64,000 nt of DNA from Edolisoma coerulescens (lineage: Eukaryota; Chordata; Aves; Passeriformes; Campephagidae): assembly GCA_013397115.1 (NCBI GenBank), contig VWZW01004624.1:1077603-1141602 (forward strand), written 5' to 3'. Position numbers and translations under genes: made by a program. Below the pieces are notes generated by a model. It had not been told where the DNA came from, ran no database searches, and worked only from the letters and a program-made list of their open reading frames with translations. Of the stretch, positions 39,661-51,788 are shown piece after piece. Numbering within the stretch: the first letter of the stretch is position 1; each line of letters begins with the position of its first letter.

Positions 39661-42479
39661 GAGCCTAAAAAACTAGGAGAAATGAAAATATTTGAATATA
39701 GTTTAAAAAATAGTAATGAGTCCTAACTGGCACAGTAAGACTTTAAAGACATGTGTAATCTGGTGTTCATAGAGCTGTTTCCCCCATGGTATGTTGATTT
39801 AAGAAATGTGAAAGTACTCAGTAGTAGAGCTTCCAGGAACAGTCTTCTCTGTTTTAGAAACATACATTTCAAAAGTATTGCTGCTAAATATTAGGTGAAT
39901 TGCTGTCAAAAGACTTGGAATTTTCCATGTAGCTTTTTATTTGTTGCTTTTAACCGCGTAGCTGTTAAAGAACTTTTTGGTACCGCCTGAGCTCTAGAAT
40001 AATGCTTCAAAAATGCTCAAGGAGATTTTTGTATTCTGTGGTTAAATGCTGCTTTCCTTGGCATTGTGTTAAGGACTGAACATATAACCTTTGTGCTTGC
40101 AATCCAGTGATTAACGTGCTTAACTGGTTACAGTACTGGTTAATAGTGGTAGTTTTGCTTGTTGAATGCTGTGTTTTAGCAAAGCTGAGGCATAAGTTGA
40201 GATCTCGCTATTCAGGGATCATAGCAGTCTGTTCCTGATTATCTTTAGTCTAATGTTCACTTCTTACTTTCTAGGCTACCAAAAAGACACAAACTACTTT
40301 TGTGCAGTTCTCAGCCAGTGGGTTCGTCTTAATTTAAGAGATGTTGCTTTCATACATAACATGAGTCTCTGATGTATTGCAGTACTCTGTTTAATTTTGA
40401 ATTATTAGCTTCTGCTTCCTAAACCTCTTTATGGAAAAATAAAGTTATGTTTGGAATGTAAATTTTTCCTTCTATTATCCATAAAGCTGAATTTATTTTT
40501 TTTACAGGTTGTAGTATCAGTTCTTTGGATAGAAAAAGAATAAAGTGTAGTCCTTGGTATGGCAGGCAGGAATCCAGGTTGATTACAACTGCTGTATGCA
40601 GGAATTTTGTAAACATGAGCTGAAGTAGCAGTTCCATTTTTAACTGAGAATATTTCAGATACAGTTATCCTAAAAAATGTTATTCACATGAAAATGGATC
40701 TCCTCATAACAAGAGTAATGTTTTCTTGGGCTTGGAAGACTGGGATATGTGGATACTTTCCTGGTTTTCGCACTTCGGATGTATCTGGGAGCTGTCCACC
40801 TGCTCTTACTTCATTACATTCCAGGATTGAGTTGCTGGTAGCAGACACAAGGAGTTAATCAAAGAATTAAATTGGCAACTTTGCTGGAAGGGTTCCTATG
40901 ATGAGATGCAGTCTTAAAAAAGCACTGCCAAAACTTGGTTAGGAACTAGCTGGGATTTTATGATGACCCTTTCCATTTAATGAAAGGGAGAAAAGTGAGG
41001 ACGTGGGCTAAATTTACAGTCATGAGAAGTATTGTTTTCTAGCCCAATGGAAACTAATTAGAATAGGAAATTGTTAGAGGATCCAGGCTATAAGGAAGGC
41101 ATTTTATGTATACACCAAGTAACATGACCTCAAGGATGCACAAAAGATTTCTCAGAATTAAGTTTAAGTCTGTGTGTGGTTGATTTAGCAAGGCAAAGGA
41201 CTCTGCTTACATACACCATGTGAGAGAGGAAGGCTACTCCTTCTATTAGTCCTATAGCTTAAAACATATAAGCTGATTTCAGATAAGTAATTATCACCAT
41301 ATGAAAACATTTCACTTTGAGACAATGTAACTAATCAATCTCAAGTGTGCAAATGAGTTAATTGATTTTGTCAGGTTGTCATCTTAAATTCTAAAATTCT
41401 GCCACACTTGTAAGGAAAGCACTTTGTCCCTTAGCCGTTTATGTTTCTGGTCTCCAAATGTTCCTTGGTATTAGAGTGGAGTAGGACTCCCAAATTGTAT
41501 TAGTAATTGCTGGTTTGAAAAAGCTGTTCCCATATTACAGAATCAGTGTTTTGAGAGAAACAGTTGAGTGAAAATGTGTGATTTTTGGTATTCAATTAAT
41601 GGTAATGATGTTAATGTAGGTAGTGTTTCTTCACAGGATTAGTACAGTGATTTTGGTTTGAGGGGGAATGCTATAATATGTAAACACTTGTATGTTTATT
41701 ACTTGTCTGACAGCATCGAGATCTGATTCTCTGAACACTTGTTAGTTTCAAGGTGTTTCCTACAGAGAAGCAAAAATAAAACATTTCTTTTTCGAAATAA
41801 TTTTTTCTCACATATTACTATATTTTTATTTTTCCTTTGCTCAGCCTATGTGAGGAAATAATTAATTTTATTTCTATTTATGTGATATTTTCAGTAATGT
41901 GTTTTCCTTTACAATGTGATGTTATAATTTGGATTTGTGTGCACATCAGAGAAATATTTGTAGTATTTTTTATTCCTAGGTAAGGATGAGCATATACATA
42001 TACGTCTTCATTGACACAGAAAATAAAATCAGGCTTCCATGTATTTATAATTTATATTTTGTTTTATTTTTATTTATAGAAAAAAATACAAATTGTACTG
42101 TTACTTGTCTTCTACAATTATGTGACCTATGATGAATTAGCAAATGGCTACTTTTGTTTCATCTGAATGCAACTTCCCACATACAGAAAACGAAACTTTA
42201 ATTGAAACACAATAGTATGTTTTAATCTTATTTTGCCTACAGATCACTCTGTTTTCTGTTTTTAGAAAAGTTAAATGAAATTAGTGCATACAAAATTAGG
42301 CAGCTCAGATGAGAGCAAACTGTTCTAAGAGGTTAGATAAAGTAGTCTGCATTGGTTAATACCTGTGTTTTCTGTATCCCAAGGCTACTGTTCCCATTCC
42401 TGTTAATAACGTTACAGAATCCTGTTTTTTCTCATCCCTCTTGCACGAAAGATTGCATTACTTGCTTAGGCAGATTTTA

Positions 42480-42720
42480 GTTTGTTGTTCTGCTTCCCAA
42501 GTGTCAGCTTTGTGGTAGCTGCTTACCCCAAGCATCAGATCCCTGTGCCCAAAGCGACTCTGCATGAGCTGATGGCAGCCAGCAGTGGTCGTGTGAATGG
42601 TACCCACGGGTGGTACTGACCCTTCGGCAGCACTTCCCAGTGTCCGTTGATGCTGCCAGGAGACCGTGTCCTTATGTAAGCGTGACGGCATGTTCTGAAC
42701 GAATGAACACTTCCATGTAT
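42480..42720. promoter_or_regulatory. Candidate intronic CpG patch
   Basis: Nine CpGs occur in 148 bp (42554-42701), the densest cluster in intron 1 here. The stretch is also more GC-rich than its flanks. Short open frames on both strands across it look accidental. It may be a conserved regulatory element, or a recently inserted sequence whose CpGs have not decayed. Confidence 0.4.
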
Positions 42721-43466
42721 TCCAAAAATCAAACAAAAGATCAGATTTATCACAAAAAAATGTCCAGTTGTTCTCATTACCTGTTTCTAGCTGGAAAAGG
42801 GAATTACATAAAGTAGAGGCCTAATGGAAGACTGCTGAAAACTATAAAAAGTCTTGATATTATGTAGTAAAATTGGTTTTAAATAGGAAATAAAATTTTT
42901 CCACATTGCATCTATCATACTAAAGACTTCTTTATTTTAATATAAATTCTTAAATCTTTTCCTTTGCATTTTGAACAACTAAATCCAAACCCCACTTAAT
43001 TGACCAAATCAAAGTAGTGTAGCAGATTCTGTTGATTCTAGGTCACAATTAGTTGTTTTCTTTTCTTTTTTTTTTGATTGATTTCAATTAAGAAATAAAT
43101 GAAGCATGACTAATTTAAAAATCAGAATTGTTTCTGAACTGTATTTGAGTATTTCTGTACATGTTAATTGGCTGTGTATGTTTTGGTGGGTTTGTGCCTG
43201 TGAAGTGGTATGTGTGCTTGTATAGTGTATGTTATCAATCTTAGGAGAATATTCAGCAAGTAGGCGATGAGTAATGCTTCTGATTACAAATTGATGGAGT
43301 TCTATTTGCAAGATAACCTTATTTGCTCCCTTTAACTCAGATATGAAAGGGTTGAGAATGTGAGAATTTTTTTTGCTTTGGTTACGACTGATTCAATGTA
43401 ACAGAAGTCTTAAATTGTTACCTATTTTGACTGTGGTATCACTTGTCTTCTGAAATAATTTATTCG

Positions 43467-43512
43467 TAGAATCATAGAGTAGTTTGGTTTAGAAGGGACC
43501 TTAACCCAAAGC
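43467..43512 (-). mobile_element. CR1 LINE 3'-end shred
   Basis: The plus strand reads TAGAATCATAGAGTAG then GTTTAGAAGGGACCTTAA, which is the reverse complement of the terminal bases of CR1 (compare 46755-46815, same orientation). Similarity fades after about 45 bp. Either the insertion was extremely short, as CR1 often is, or the rest has decayed. Confidence 0.8.
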
Positions 43513-44185
43513 AGATGTATATTCATGCTAGAAACAAGTATAACTAGGCAAACCTATTGTGATTTTCTCAATATTGCCAAAAAAAGGGAAAGTGATGTTA
43601 AAATTACTTTTCCTATTTGCAGCCCTTCTATAGTGAGCAGAAACTTTTCAGTGAAACAAGTAAATCTTGTTAATAATAATTACTAATTAGAAGGTTATGG
43701 AATATGTTTTGTTTTTTTAATTTTGAATTTAAAATATGTGTGTACTTGTGGTAAAACCAGGTTTAAAACTTAGTATGAAATAATCATAAAGGCTGTTATG
43801 TGTAAAATTTTTCTGACATAATTGAACACCTGACATTAATATTGCGTGGTAAAAATATCTATAAGGTCTTAGAGTATGAACCAATATAGGTGATTCAATA
43901 CATGAAGTATAGCTTGTAGTTTTAGGTTACTGGAAAGTGGAGGAGGAGTCATGGCACAATAGTCAAGGTGAGGGGAATCATGGGGACTTGAGAGGGAAAC
44001 CGATTGACCCCAGCTAAGAAGAATAAGTTTCTCTTTACTTCTGCTAGTGAAAGAGGAGAGATCCTTAAGGATAGATCCTTAACTCTTTCCTTTAACCCCT
44101 AATCGTGCAGATATTCTTTTGTCAGTTTATTTGTACCTAGAAAACAGACTGTACACCTTGCTTCATTGTACATTGCTGACTTAAA

Positions 44186-44186
44186 N
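44186..44186. other. Ambiguous base (N)
   Basis: A second single N, again an unresolved base rather than a gap. Confidence 0.99.
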
Positions 44187-44917
44187 AGCCATATGTTTTT
44201 TCCTGTCCCAGAGGGAATGTGTGTTTATAGTTTCTGGCCCAGATCCTTATTGATTTTTATGAATCAATACATCTTTATTGTTTAGGTCACTGACTTGGTA
44301 TTTCTTTAAGTTAAAAAAACCCCATAAAGCAGCTAAGCTAACCAGCCAAAATCCTCCTGGTTTTGTTCTGCCAGTAACTAGGTTGCTACCCTCTATATTC
44401 TAATAATCAGGACTATAACTTTGATTAGACCATCTGGACCATTTGTTGATAGTGCTCTATCATCACATTGTAAAGAAAGTGGATATTTTTACAAGCTATG
44501 TTTTGATTGCAAAGACAGGTAGGAAGAGGAAGAACTATTGGCTCTATGCTCTAGAGATAAGTCTGCATGCTTTCATAAAAGTGAAAACCTTCATTGTTTC
44601 ATCTTCAGGGACCTCTGCAGAATTTATAGATTCAGAGAAGTTTGTGGAAGTTTCAGAGTTATCAGAGGTGACATTTTTTGCATGTCTGAGTACATTTGGG
44701 TAAAAATAGTGATAGCATGAACAAATCTGTTTTCTGAGCTAGTTTTGTCACAACATGGATCTTAATGTGCGCCAGTAAGTAGAGAGGCCCTCAAACAGCT
44801 CTTCTGTCTCTCAGGCAACTCAGTTCTAGTATCAAGTGTGTCTGTGCTAGAATCTTGCCTTAAACCTAGAGAGTATCCTGGAGAGAGTGTGTGTATGTAA
44901 GAAAGTGAGTTAATTGT

Positions 44918-44970
44918 AAAACAAACAAACGAGAACCAAAAAACCCCTAACGAAACAAACCCCAAAACTC
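44918..44970 (+). repeat. A/C-rich low-complexity tract
   Basis: AAAACAAACAAACGAGAACC followed by AAAAAACCCC and AAACAAACCCCAAAAC. It is the minus-strand counterpart of the G/T tracts and is decayed by a few substitutions. Confidence 0.8.
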
Positions 44971-45089
44971 ACACTGAGGAAATGAGGGAAGGATTTTGTT
45001 AACGTGACTTGGGATTTGCATTCAAGTATGTAATTCTGTCATTACTTTTTTTCTCTTGAGTATTCAGTTTATTTTTATACTTTTCTACT

Positions 45090-45480
45090 GTTTTGTTCTA
45101 GGCATCTCATAAACAAGCCTACCTAACAACAGTTTGAATCTGGCATCCAGCAGCGCTGACATTCTCATAATTGATATGCTTGTGTTGATGAAAAATTTCC
45201 CCCACTTAGATTCCAGCAGAATGCTCCGATTACAGGGAGTGCAGAGCACAGCAGAAAAGCATACATTTTTAAAAAGGTTTTTTTTCTTTAGATGATTGAT
45301 GATCACTTTATTAAATATCACTTTTGCTAGGTCTCTGAGTAATGAAATAAAACATTCTTCTGAGCTCCAGGGTCTGGAGCACAGCAAGGCAGCGATGCCA
45401 CCATCACTCGGATGCTGGGTGGCTTGAGACAGGAGGAGGCAAACTCTCAAAGCTCTATTCTAATAAAATAGAATTAATTG
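45090..45480. promoter_or_regulatory. Candidate conserved element with PBX/HOX-MEIS-type site
   Basis: TGATTGATGATC at 45293-45304 combines a PBX/HOX TGATTGAT core with an overlapping TGATGATC. The surrounding 390 bp is complex sequence with four CpGs and no simple repeats. A 121-codon minus-strand frame spans it but matches nothing recognisable. Confidence 0.35.
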
Positions 45481-45876
45481 TCAACAGCTTTGTATAATCC
45501 TTGCAAGAAATTGGCCCTTTTCTTGGTATGAGTTAATTGTCAGTGTGGCCTTTGCACTAATTTGGTTGCCAGGAACAAGATTTGTATTCATACTCCTTTT
45601 CCTACAAGATGAAGTGACTCATGTAGTGGAGTTAAGAATCTCACTTATAATGAGAAACTTGCCCTATTTCAAGCATAAATTTGTGGGGATTGATTAATTC
45701 TGTTTTCCTCCATTCTTGCAGCCATATTTGAGACTGTCTTTTGTTTCAGCAATTCCCCATATGCTTGCTTTTACAGTTAAATGCTCAAAATAATGAACTT
45801 TCATTTTCTTTCTGGAGCTTGATTCCTCTATCTGGTATCTTTTATAATTCCATTGTCCCAGTTACAGTAGCTTTGC

Positions 45877-45891
45877 GACACACACACACAA
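45877..45891 (+). repeat. (CA)n microsatellite, short
   Basis: GACACACACACACAA, about six CA units in intron 1. Confidence 0.85.
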
Positions 45892-46754
45892 CTGGGTTTA
45901 GACCCAGCCTAATGGTATTTTTCAATTAGAATCATGTTTTTATTTTGTTGTAGCAAACAAACTTTCTGGCAAGGTGAGAGGCTGTGCAGCCATTTTGGTA
46001 ATTAGGTGTGTTTACTCCTGTAACTAATTACTTGGTAAGTGGTGACCTCGGTGCCCAGTGGACCATAGTATTATTCCTGCTGTCAGTGTTGCTTTCAGCT
46101 TTTGACTCTTTCCCTGGGTTAATATTGGCTCCTACAAGACATGAGAACTAACAGAAACATCTGTTGTCACCCTGGGAGGTTGGCAGAGTTTCATTCGGAG
46201 TGTGTGTGCAGATGTTGATCATATTTTCAGTACTCGATACCACCACAATTGATGATAATAGTAGAAGATGCTCTGAAAGAATTGGAGACTTTCAGCCAAA
46301 CTTGCAGACATGAAATGACCAACTGTTATGCTGAAGGGAGTGGAAGGGGAGGAAACCTCAAAACCCCCATTCCCAAATCAAGCGAACAGAAAGTAAAAGA
46401 AATTAAGAAGGATGATACCTCCCTATCGCCTGAATAAATGGCTTAGATCATAAATCTTTTCTCTCAATATATTCCACTTTGTCACTAGATACCTTCTACC
46501 GAACTAATTAGAAGCTCAGAGGCTCTTTACTCAATCCCTACAGTGTTAGGATAAACATCCCTTTGTCTGCCAGAACACACTGTTGTTCATATTCAACTTG
46601 CCATCAACTCAGACCCTGGCAGAGGAAGTGCTAGCTTTGTACCTGCACTTCCATAGTTCTGGACAGAGTGCTATCATTGTGAGCTTAGTTTTACATGGTA
46701 CTCTGCAACCTTTACAATCCCTATGAGATGGTGCTATCCAGAGAGATGGGTAGT

Positions 46755-46976
46755 AGAATCATAGAATCGTATCATAGAATCATAGATTGATTTGGGTTGG
46801 AAGGGACCTTGAAGCTCATCTCGTTCCAATCTCTCTGCAATGGAGAGGGATGCTTTCCAATAGACCAGATTGCTCAAAGCTCCATCCAGCCTGATCTTGA
46901 ACACTTCCAGTGATGGGACAACCAAAATGTCCCTGGGCAACCTGTGCCAGTGTCTCACAGCTCTTGTAGAAAAATC
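46755..46976 (-). mobile_element. CR1 LINE, 5'-truncated 3' end
   Basis: On the minus strand this is a clear CR1 retrotransposon tail. The right part encodes the last residues of CR1 ORF2 (reverse transcriptase protein) in a still readable frame, including HWHRLPRDI and PSLEVFKIRLDGALSNLV. The left end is the 3' terminus: TTTGGGTTGGAAGGGACCTTGAAG read on the plus strand, then several copies of AATCATAG (ATTCTATG on the minus strand), the short terminal repeat that marks CR1 3' ends. The copy is about 220 bp, against full-length elements of several kilobases, so it is the usual 5'-truncated dead insertion. Clean sequence suggests a fairly young subfamily. It is the strongest evidence for an avian source. 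Confidence 0.95.
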
Positions 46977-48433
46977 CAGGCTCCTTTTTTTTTCCTTTTC
47001 TGAGTGGTATTATGTTTAAAAAAAGTCATTGGAGGTTTTCACAGGGTTTGCTTTCATATGCTAATGGCTGCTGTGGCTGATTGTAATGGGAAACATACAC
47101 AGGACCTTTCGGGTGAGAGTAGAGTATGAAGGCCCAGTGTTTCTCTCTCTCACTTTGTTTGAATTGTATGTTTTCATGCGTTGGTTGAGAGACAAGGAGA
47201 CTGCATTTACCATCATACCTGCAAAGATGTTTCTGGCGATCATGGAGCAGGACAATTAATGAGGTGGTGTGTACTTAAGCAGTAGTCCACAAAGATCACT
47301 TTGTGACCTTTAGAAGCCATAGAATTGTGTAGATTTGTTGGTGTGTGTGATGGACGAAGCAAATAGCTATAGGAAAAAAAGCTAATAGAAAAGAGCGCTT
47401 TTACTGTTTTGCTGTGTGTGGGTTTTTTTTTCCCACTAGCCTCTGTTCTGTGTAATTGCTTAGAACTTTGTGTAAAACATCCTTTATAAAAGTATTAATA
47501 GAGATTTGAGTTTGCTTATTTCATAGTTTTTTCTTTTTGCTGTGGTTATCTGAGAAGAAATCAGTGTAGGAAAAGATTTCTGTGGATCTGAGGGAGTCCT
47601 TTTTAATTTTATAGGTAGTAGTGGTGGGTTTTTTGGAGCAAATAGAATTGTTTCATCATTTTTGAATCCCATAAAAAATGAAAAGTGAATGAAGGTGACA
47701 ATTTTTCATTTGAATTTTCACAGCTCTTTCTGTGACCCAATCAATAACAAGGAGACTTTGTTTCCATGGAGAGCCCTTTAAAATATATTTGAAGTCAAGT
47801 TTTCCTTAAACACCACAGCACAAAAATCTGATATTTGACTTAAGGAAGAAGCCTTCTTCACAGGAAGTTCATTTTGTTCAGCAGAAATCTTTTGCCACCT
47901 GGGGTGAGGGCCACTAGATGCTTCTAGGCAGTGATGATTGCCCGTGTGGGCAGTAGTAAAAACTACGCATCACTTTTAGTTTATTGGGCACTTTACAAGT
48001 GGTAATAAAGTGAAGCATTTGAATTATGCGTGGTGCATGCCATGATACCAGTGAGGACTTAGAAAGTGACCAGGTAGAAAAATACCCTTGAATCTTTTTC
48101 TTAGAGTTCTATGTCTGCAGACAAAATGGGATTCATGGTATGTGACTTCTGCTTTTGTAACCTGCAGATCCGATTTTCCTTGTTACACTACTTTGTTAGG
48201 ATAAAAGCCATACTTGTAAACTGAAAAAAGAGCTGATCTTATAGTTCATGCCTTTCCCTCCCCTCCCAATTTTCATTCAGGTGCATCTGAAATGCAGAGA
48301 TATTATTTATTTCTCAAATGCATTTCCTAGTTACATGTATTACATCAATGTCTTGTTGGTGAATAAACTAGAGTCAGATATTTGGAAGATGTGAATTACT
48401 GATGTATGAATCATTACTTTTTTTTTTTTTACT

Positions 48434-48451
48434 AAGGCTTAATTAAGCCTT
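48434..48451. repeat. 18-bp perfect palindrome
   Basis: AAGGCTTAATTAAGCCTT is its own reverse complement. It sits directly after a run of T (48419-48430) and is followed by CTTCTTTTAAGAAG, a second short inverted repeat. No transposon ends were recognised around it. Confidence 0.8.
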
Positions 48452-51400
48452 TTCTTCTTTTAAGAAGTAGTTAAGGTGAAATTTTTAATGTCATATGATA
48501 CTTGCATGAGATTGTCAATTAATCTCATTCACAGATAAATTATGGGGGGCACCTGCATCTTGAAAAGCTGTGTGAGGTAATTATGCAGCACGGTAAATGG
48601 AGAAAGTCTCTTAAGCTTCAAGCTGATGAGTAGGTTCAGTAAAACACATCTTGTGAATAGTGTAAAGTGTGACAGCCTGCTTTGATGAACGGTTCAATCT
48701 TTATGCTGGTACAAACTCTTTATCAAAATAAATGATATAAAATTTAAGAGAAAAAATGGGAGTTCTGGGCCCTATAATAGTATTATCACATTATCACAAA
48801 ATTGCAAGATATAAACAAAGGGCATTTAAGATTGGAACTTCCGTAGTAGCCTTAACTTTATTATTTGTCATTGTCAACTTCTGCTCCCACAAAGGTTGAG
48901 CAAATTAAAACTCAATCCTTTTTGATGATTTAACGATAGTTATACTTCAATTTCTTCTTACCCTTATTTAATCTTACAAAAAGAGCTAGAAATTTAAATT
49001 GGCCTATCCTCTCACCTCTGTTCATAACCTTTCCTGCTCAGGTGACAATAACTTCCTGCTGTGTCATGCATAATTTATAGGCAGAGTAAGTGTTCAGAGG
49101 TAACATACTTTTGTAACATATGCTGTATTTGCTGTTTTGATAAATTTTGAAACCAAAAACTGCATACTCATGAGACAGAACAATGACTGCCTTTAAGCAC
49201 CTCATCTGGCCCTCTGCTACTAATGCAACTCTGCCAAGGCTGCTTCTGAGCATTCAGGCCTCTGAGGAACTTTAAAGAGTTGCTGTTGTCATTTAGAAAA
49301 TGACCTATAAGAGTAGGAGCTTCACCTACAAATTTTGGTACAGGTAAATTCAGTCCTGCCTTGAACAGGATGTGTTATGAGAGCCAAGAATGGACACCAT
49401 GTGTCTTTATTTTCCACTAGTCCAACTTCTGATTGCTTAAAAAGGCAATGTTCAATGTCGCAGTCATGCATCAATTCCTAACAGTGCATCACTGCTACGT
49501 GCACAAGAGCAGGGGTGAGCTCTGTGCAGCTTTAGGTTATTCCTGTTATTTAAGGTGATGAAGTTAAGAAAGTCAATGAGAATTCACTGGCCTTGTTCTG
49601 TCTAGCATAAGTAACGATTAATGGAGCTGTAGTATGCAAGTCAGACAGAAGTTTAGCAGTCCTCTCCTCTCTCCCTTAGATTTTAGTCACTATCTGTAAA
49701 TTTGGAACAACTGTGTATGTTTCATTGCACCATAAATTTATCAGGTGTTGTATTTGTAGTCTACAAGTGTTGATATTGGGTAATTTGGATGCTGATATTT
49801 AGTGTCTAGGAAGTGAACCAAAGTAATATAAGCTACCTAAAAGAAATAAGAATCTGAAATAAGAAAAATTTCTTGTAGATTAAAAACTTTTGTCTGCCAC
49901 TTATGCAAGGGAGTCATGAGAGTCACATTACACAAAATTGTTTTCATAGCAGTAGGTAATAAATGAAGTCACATCTACTTAATTAAATAATAGCACCTGT
50001 ACATTTCTTAGTGTAACTGGTCTTTTAGAGGGAGTGTGATTGAGTCTAATAGGCTGAGTCTAATAAAATTATTTCAAAGTAGTCATTAAAACAGTTAATT
50101 GGCAAGTAAATCTGCATTTTCAATATTTTGAGAAGTACAGCTGTATATCTTTGCTCCAGATTCCTGCACATTTGTGTGCTCTCTGACTCCCCCCTGCACC
50201 AACTTCTTGCAGTCTGAAAGCTGCATGGCACTCCGTAATCTCTGAGTGAGAAGTGTTGTGTGCTAGTAAATAGTTTTAATTACTTGTTGGCTAACCTGCT
50301 GCTCTTCAAACATTTATGTCCTGCATACTGGAACTTATTTTCCTACAACAGGATAGTCTGAGATACGGCTTTATATCCTACAGAGAGCTGCCTTTAATTC
50401 ATTGTGCTTTCCTTTATGATTTTAATACCATGAGAATAAATGTTATATACTACCCATGAATCAAAACGACTTAGAGATTACTCTTTTATTGAATTTGGCA
50501 GATGATAGAATGCTTGTCTGGCGTTCTTCAAATCATTATTATACACGTGTTTTGTGATATTACCAACCTGTTGTATTTGCGAGTCTCTCAGTTATTTTTG
50601 TCCCACTGCCTTTCTCTTTCATCTTTTATGCTGTTATCTTTAAAACCTTCCAAAAAATCATAAATCTGTATATGCAAATAAATTCTATTTGAGGCTCAGC
50701 ATTGAAGATTGCCAAAATTCCCATAAAATATTGATAATTTGCTATTTTACATATAAAGAAAGCACAAGAGTTTAAGTCAATCTCTTCCACGTGAAAATGC
50801 TTGAATTGAATCAAATGAAGCTCTCAAATTCCTGTCAGCAAGTTTTTGAGGTGAAAACCTGTTTTTTCAATTAAGAAAGTGAGTGGGTAATTCCTTTTAT
50901 GTAAAGACCAAAATTCCTGTTTTGGAGTAGCTATAGTACCTTGTGCTTTGTCCTTTAAGCTGTGCACTGCCTTTCCTAATCCATGGTTTCTTCGTGATTT
51001 TTGAGCAATAGAAATGTGATTTTGAGAATGAGTTTTAGTCATTCCGTATTTCACAGAAGAGGGGAAAAATTTCCTTCTGCAATTCAGTCTAGATCTCCTT
51101 CTCTTGGGTACCTCTGATAGCACATGTAAGAGAGGATTATGAAGTTAATGCAATGAATGAAAACATCCTGTTTGCTAATAGGTACAAACCTCCCTTCTGT
51201 GATTGAGCAGGACGGAGAAAAGTACACAACTGAAAAGATACTGTGAAGTATAACTGCACTGACGAAGCAGTTTGATATGTATTTTGTAAATGATATTTGA
51301 GTATATCTTTTAGTGAAATAGACTTTCTACTTTTGGAACATTTCAATGGCATATTTAATTGACTATTCCTGGCAGTGAATAGTTATTTCATTTGTTTTCT

Positions 51401-51607
51401 TACTGCAAGTTCTATCACATATTCATTTTGTAAAAACTACTCTTGTCATCTAGATCTTAAAGATCATAAAAAATTTACTAGTAATACTTCTCTCAAAATT
51501 AGAAAAAAAAAAGTGTTATTTTTCTATTTTTCATCCTTTCATGATAATAAAAAAAAGTGCCAAGAGGTAATGACTGAAAAACTTGGAACTGTGTGTTTTA
51601 CTTAATG

Positions 51608-51622
51608 TTAACAACAACAACA
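51608..51622 (+). repeat. (AAC)n microsatellite, short
   Basis: TTAACAACAACAACAAAATT contains four to five AAC units. Confidence 0.85.
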
Positions 51623-51742
51623 AAATTACAAGCAATCAACTAGAGTACTTCCTGTAATCAAGATAAATAAGTTCGGTAATTTCCCCACTGTTTCTTACTT
51701 TTTTCTCATTTTTAAGACTGTATCCTTGCATTTGTGAAGCAC

Positions 51743-51788
51743 TTTGGATAAATATACCTTTGGTAAATATACCTTTGGATAAATATTT
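51743..51788 (+). repeat. Short tandem repeat, about 15-16-bp unit, three copies
   Basis: The units are TTTGGATAAATATACC (51743-51758), TTTGGTAAATATACC (51759-51773) and the partial TTTGGATAAATATTT (51774-51788). One unit has lost a base. This is a local minisatellite seed in intron 1. Confidence 0.9.

Noticed and set aside
42621..42634. CTTCGGCAGCAC, similar to the 5' end of U6 snRNA
   Set aside because: Similarity stops after about 12 bases and the rest of U6 is absent.
45085..45450. 121-codon open frame on the minus strand
   Set aside because: No family recognised, and its span coincides with a candidate non-coding element.
47891..47925. CTCF-like site (CCACTAGATG)
   Set aside because: The match covers only the first half of the CTCF core. 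The GGGGGC part is missing.
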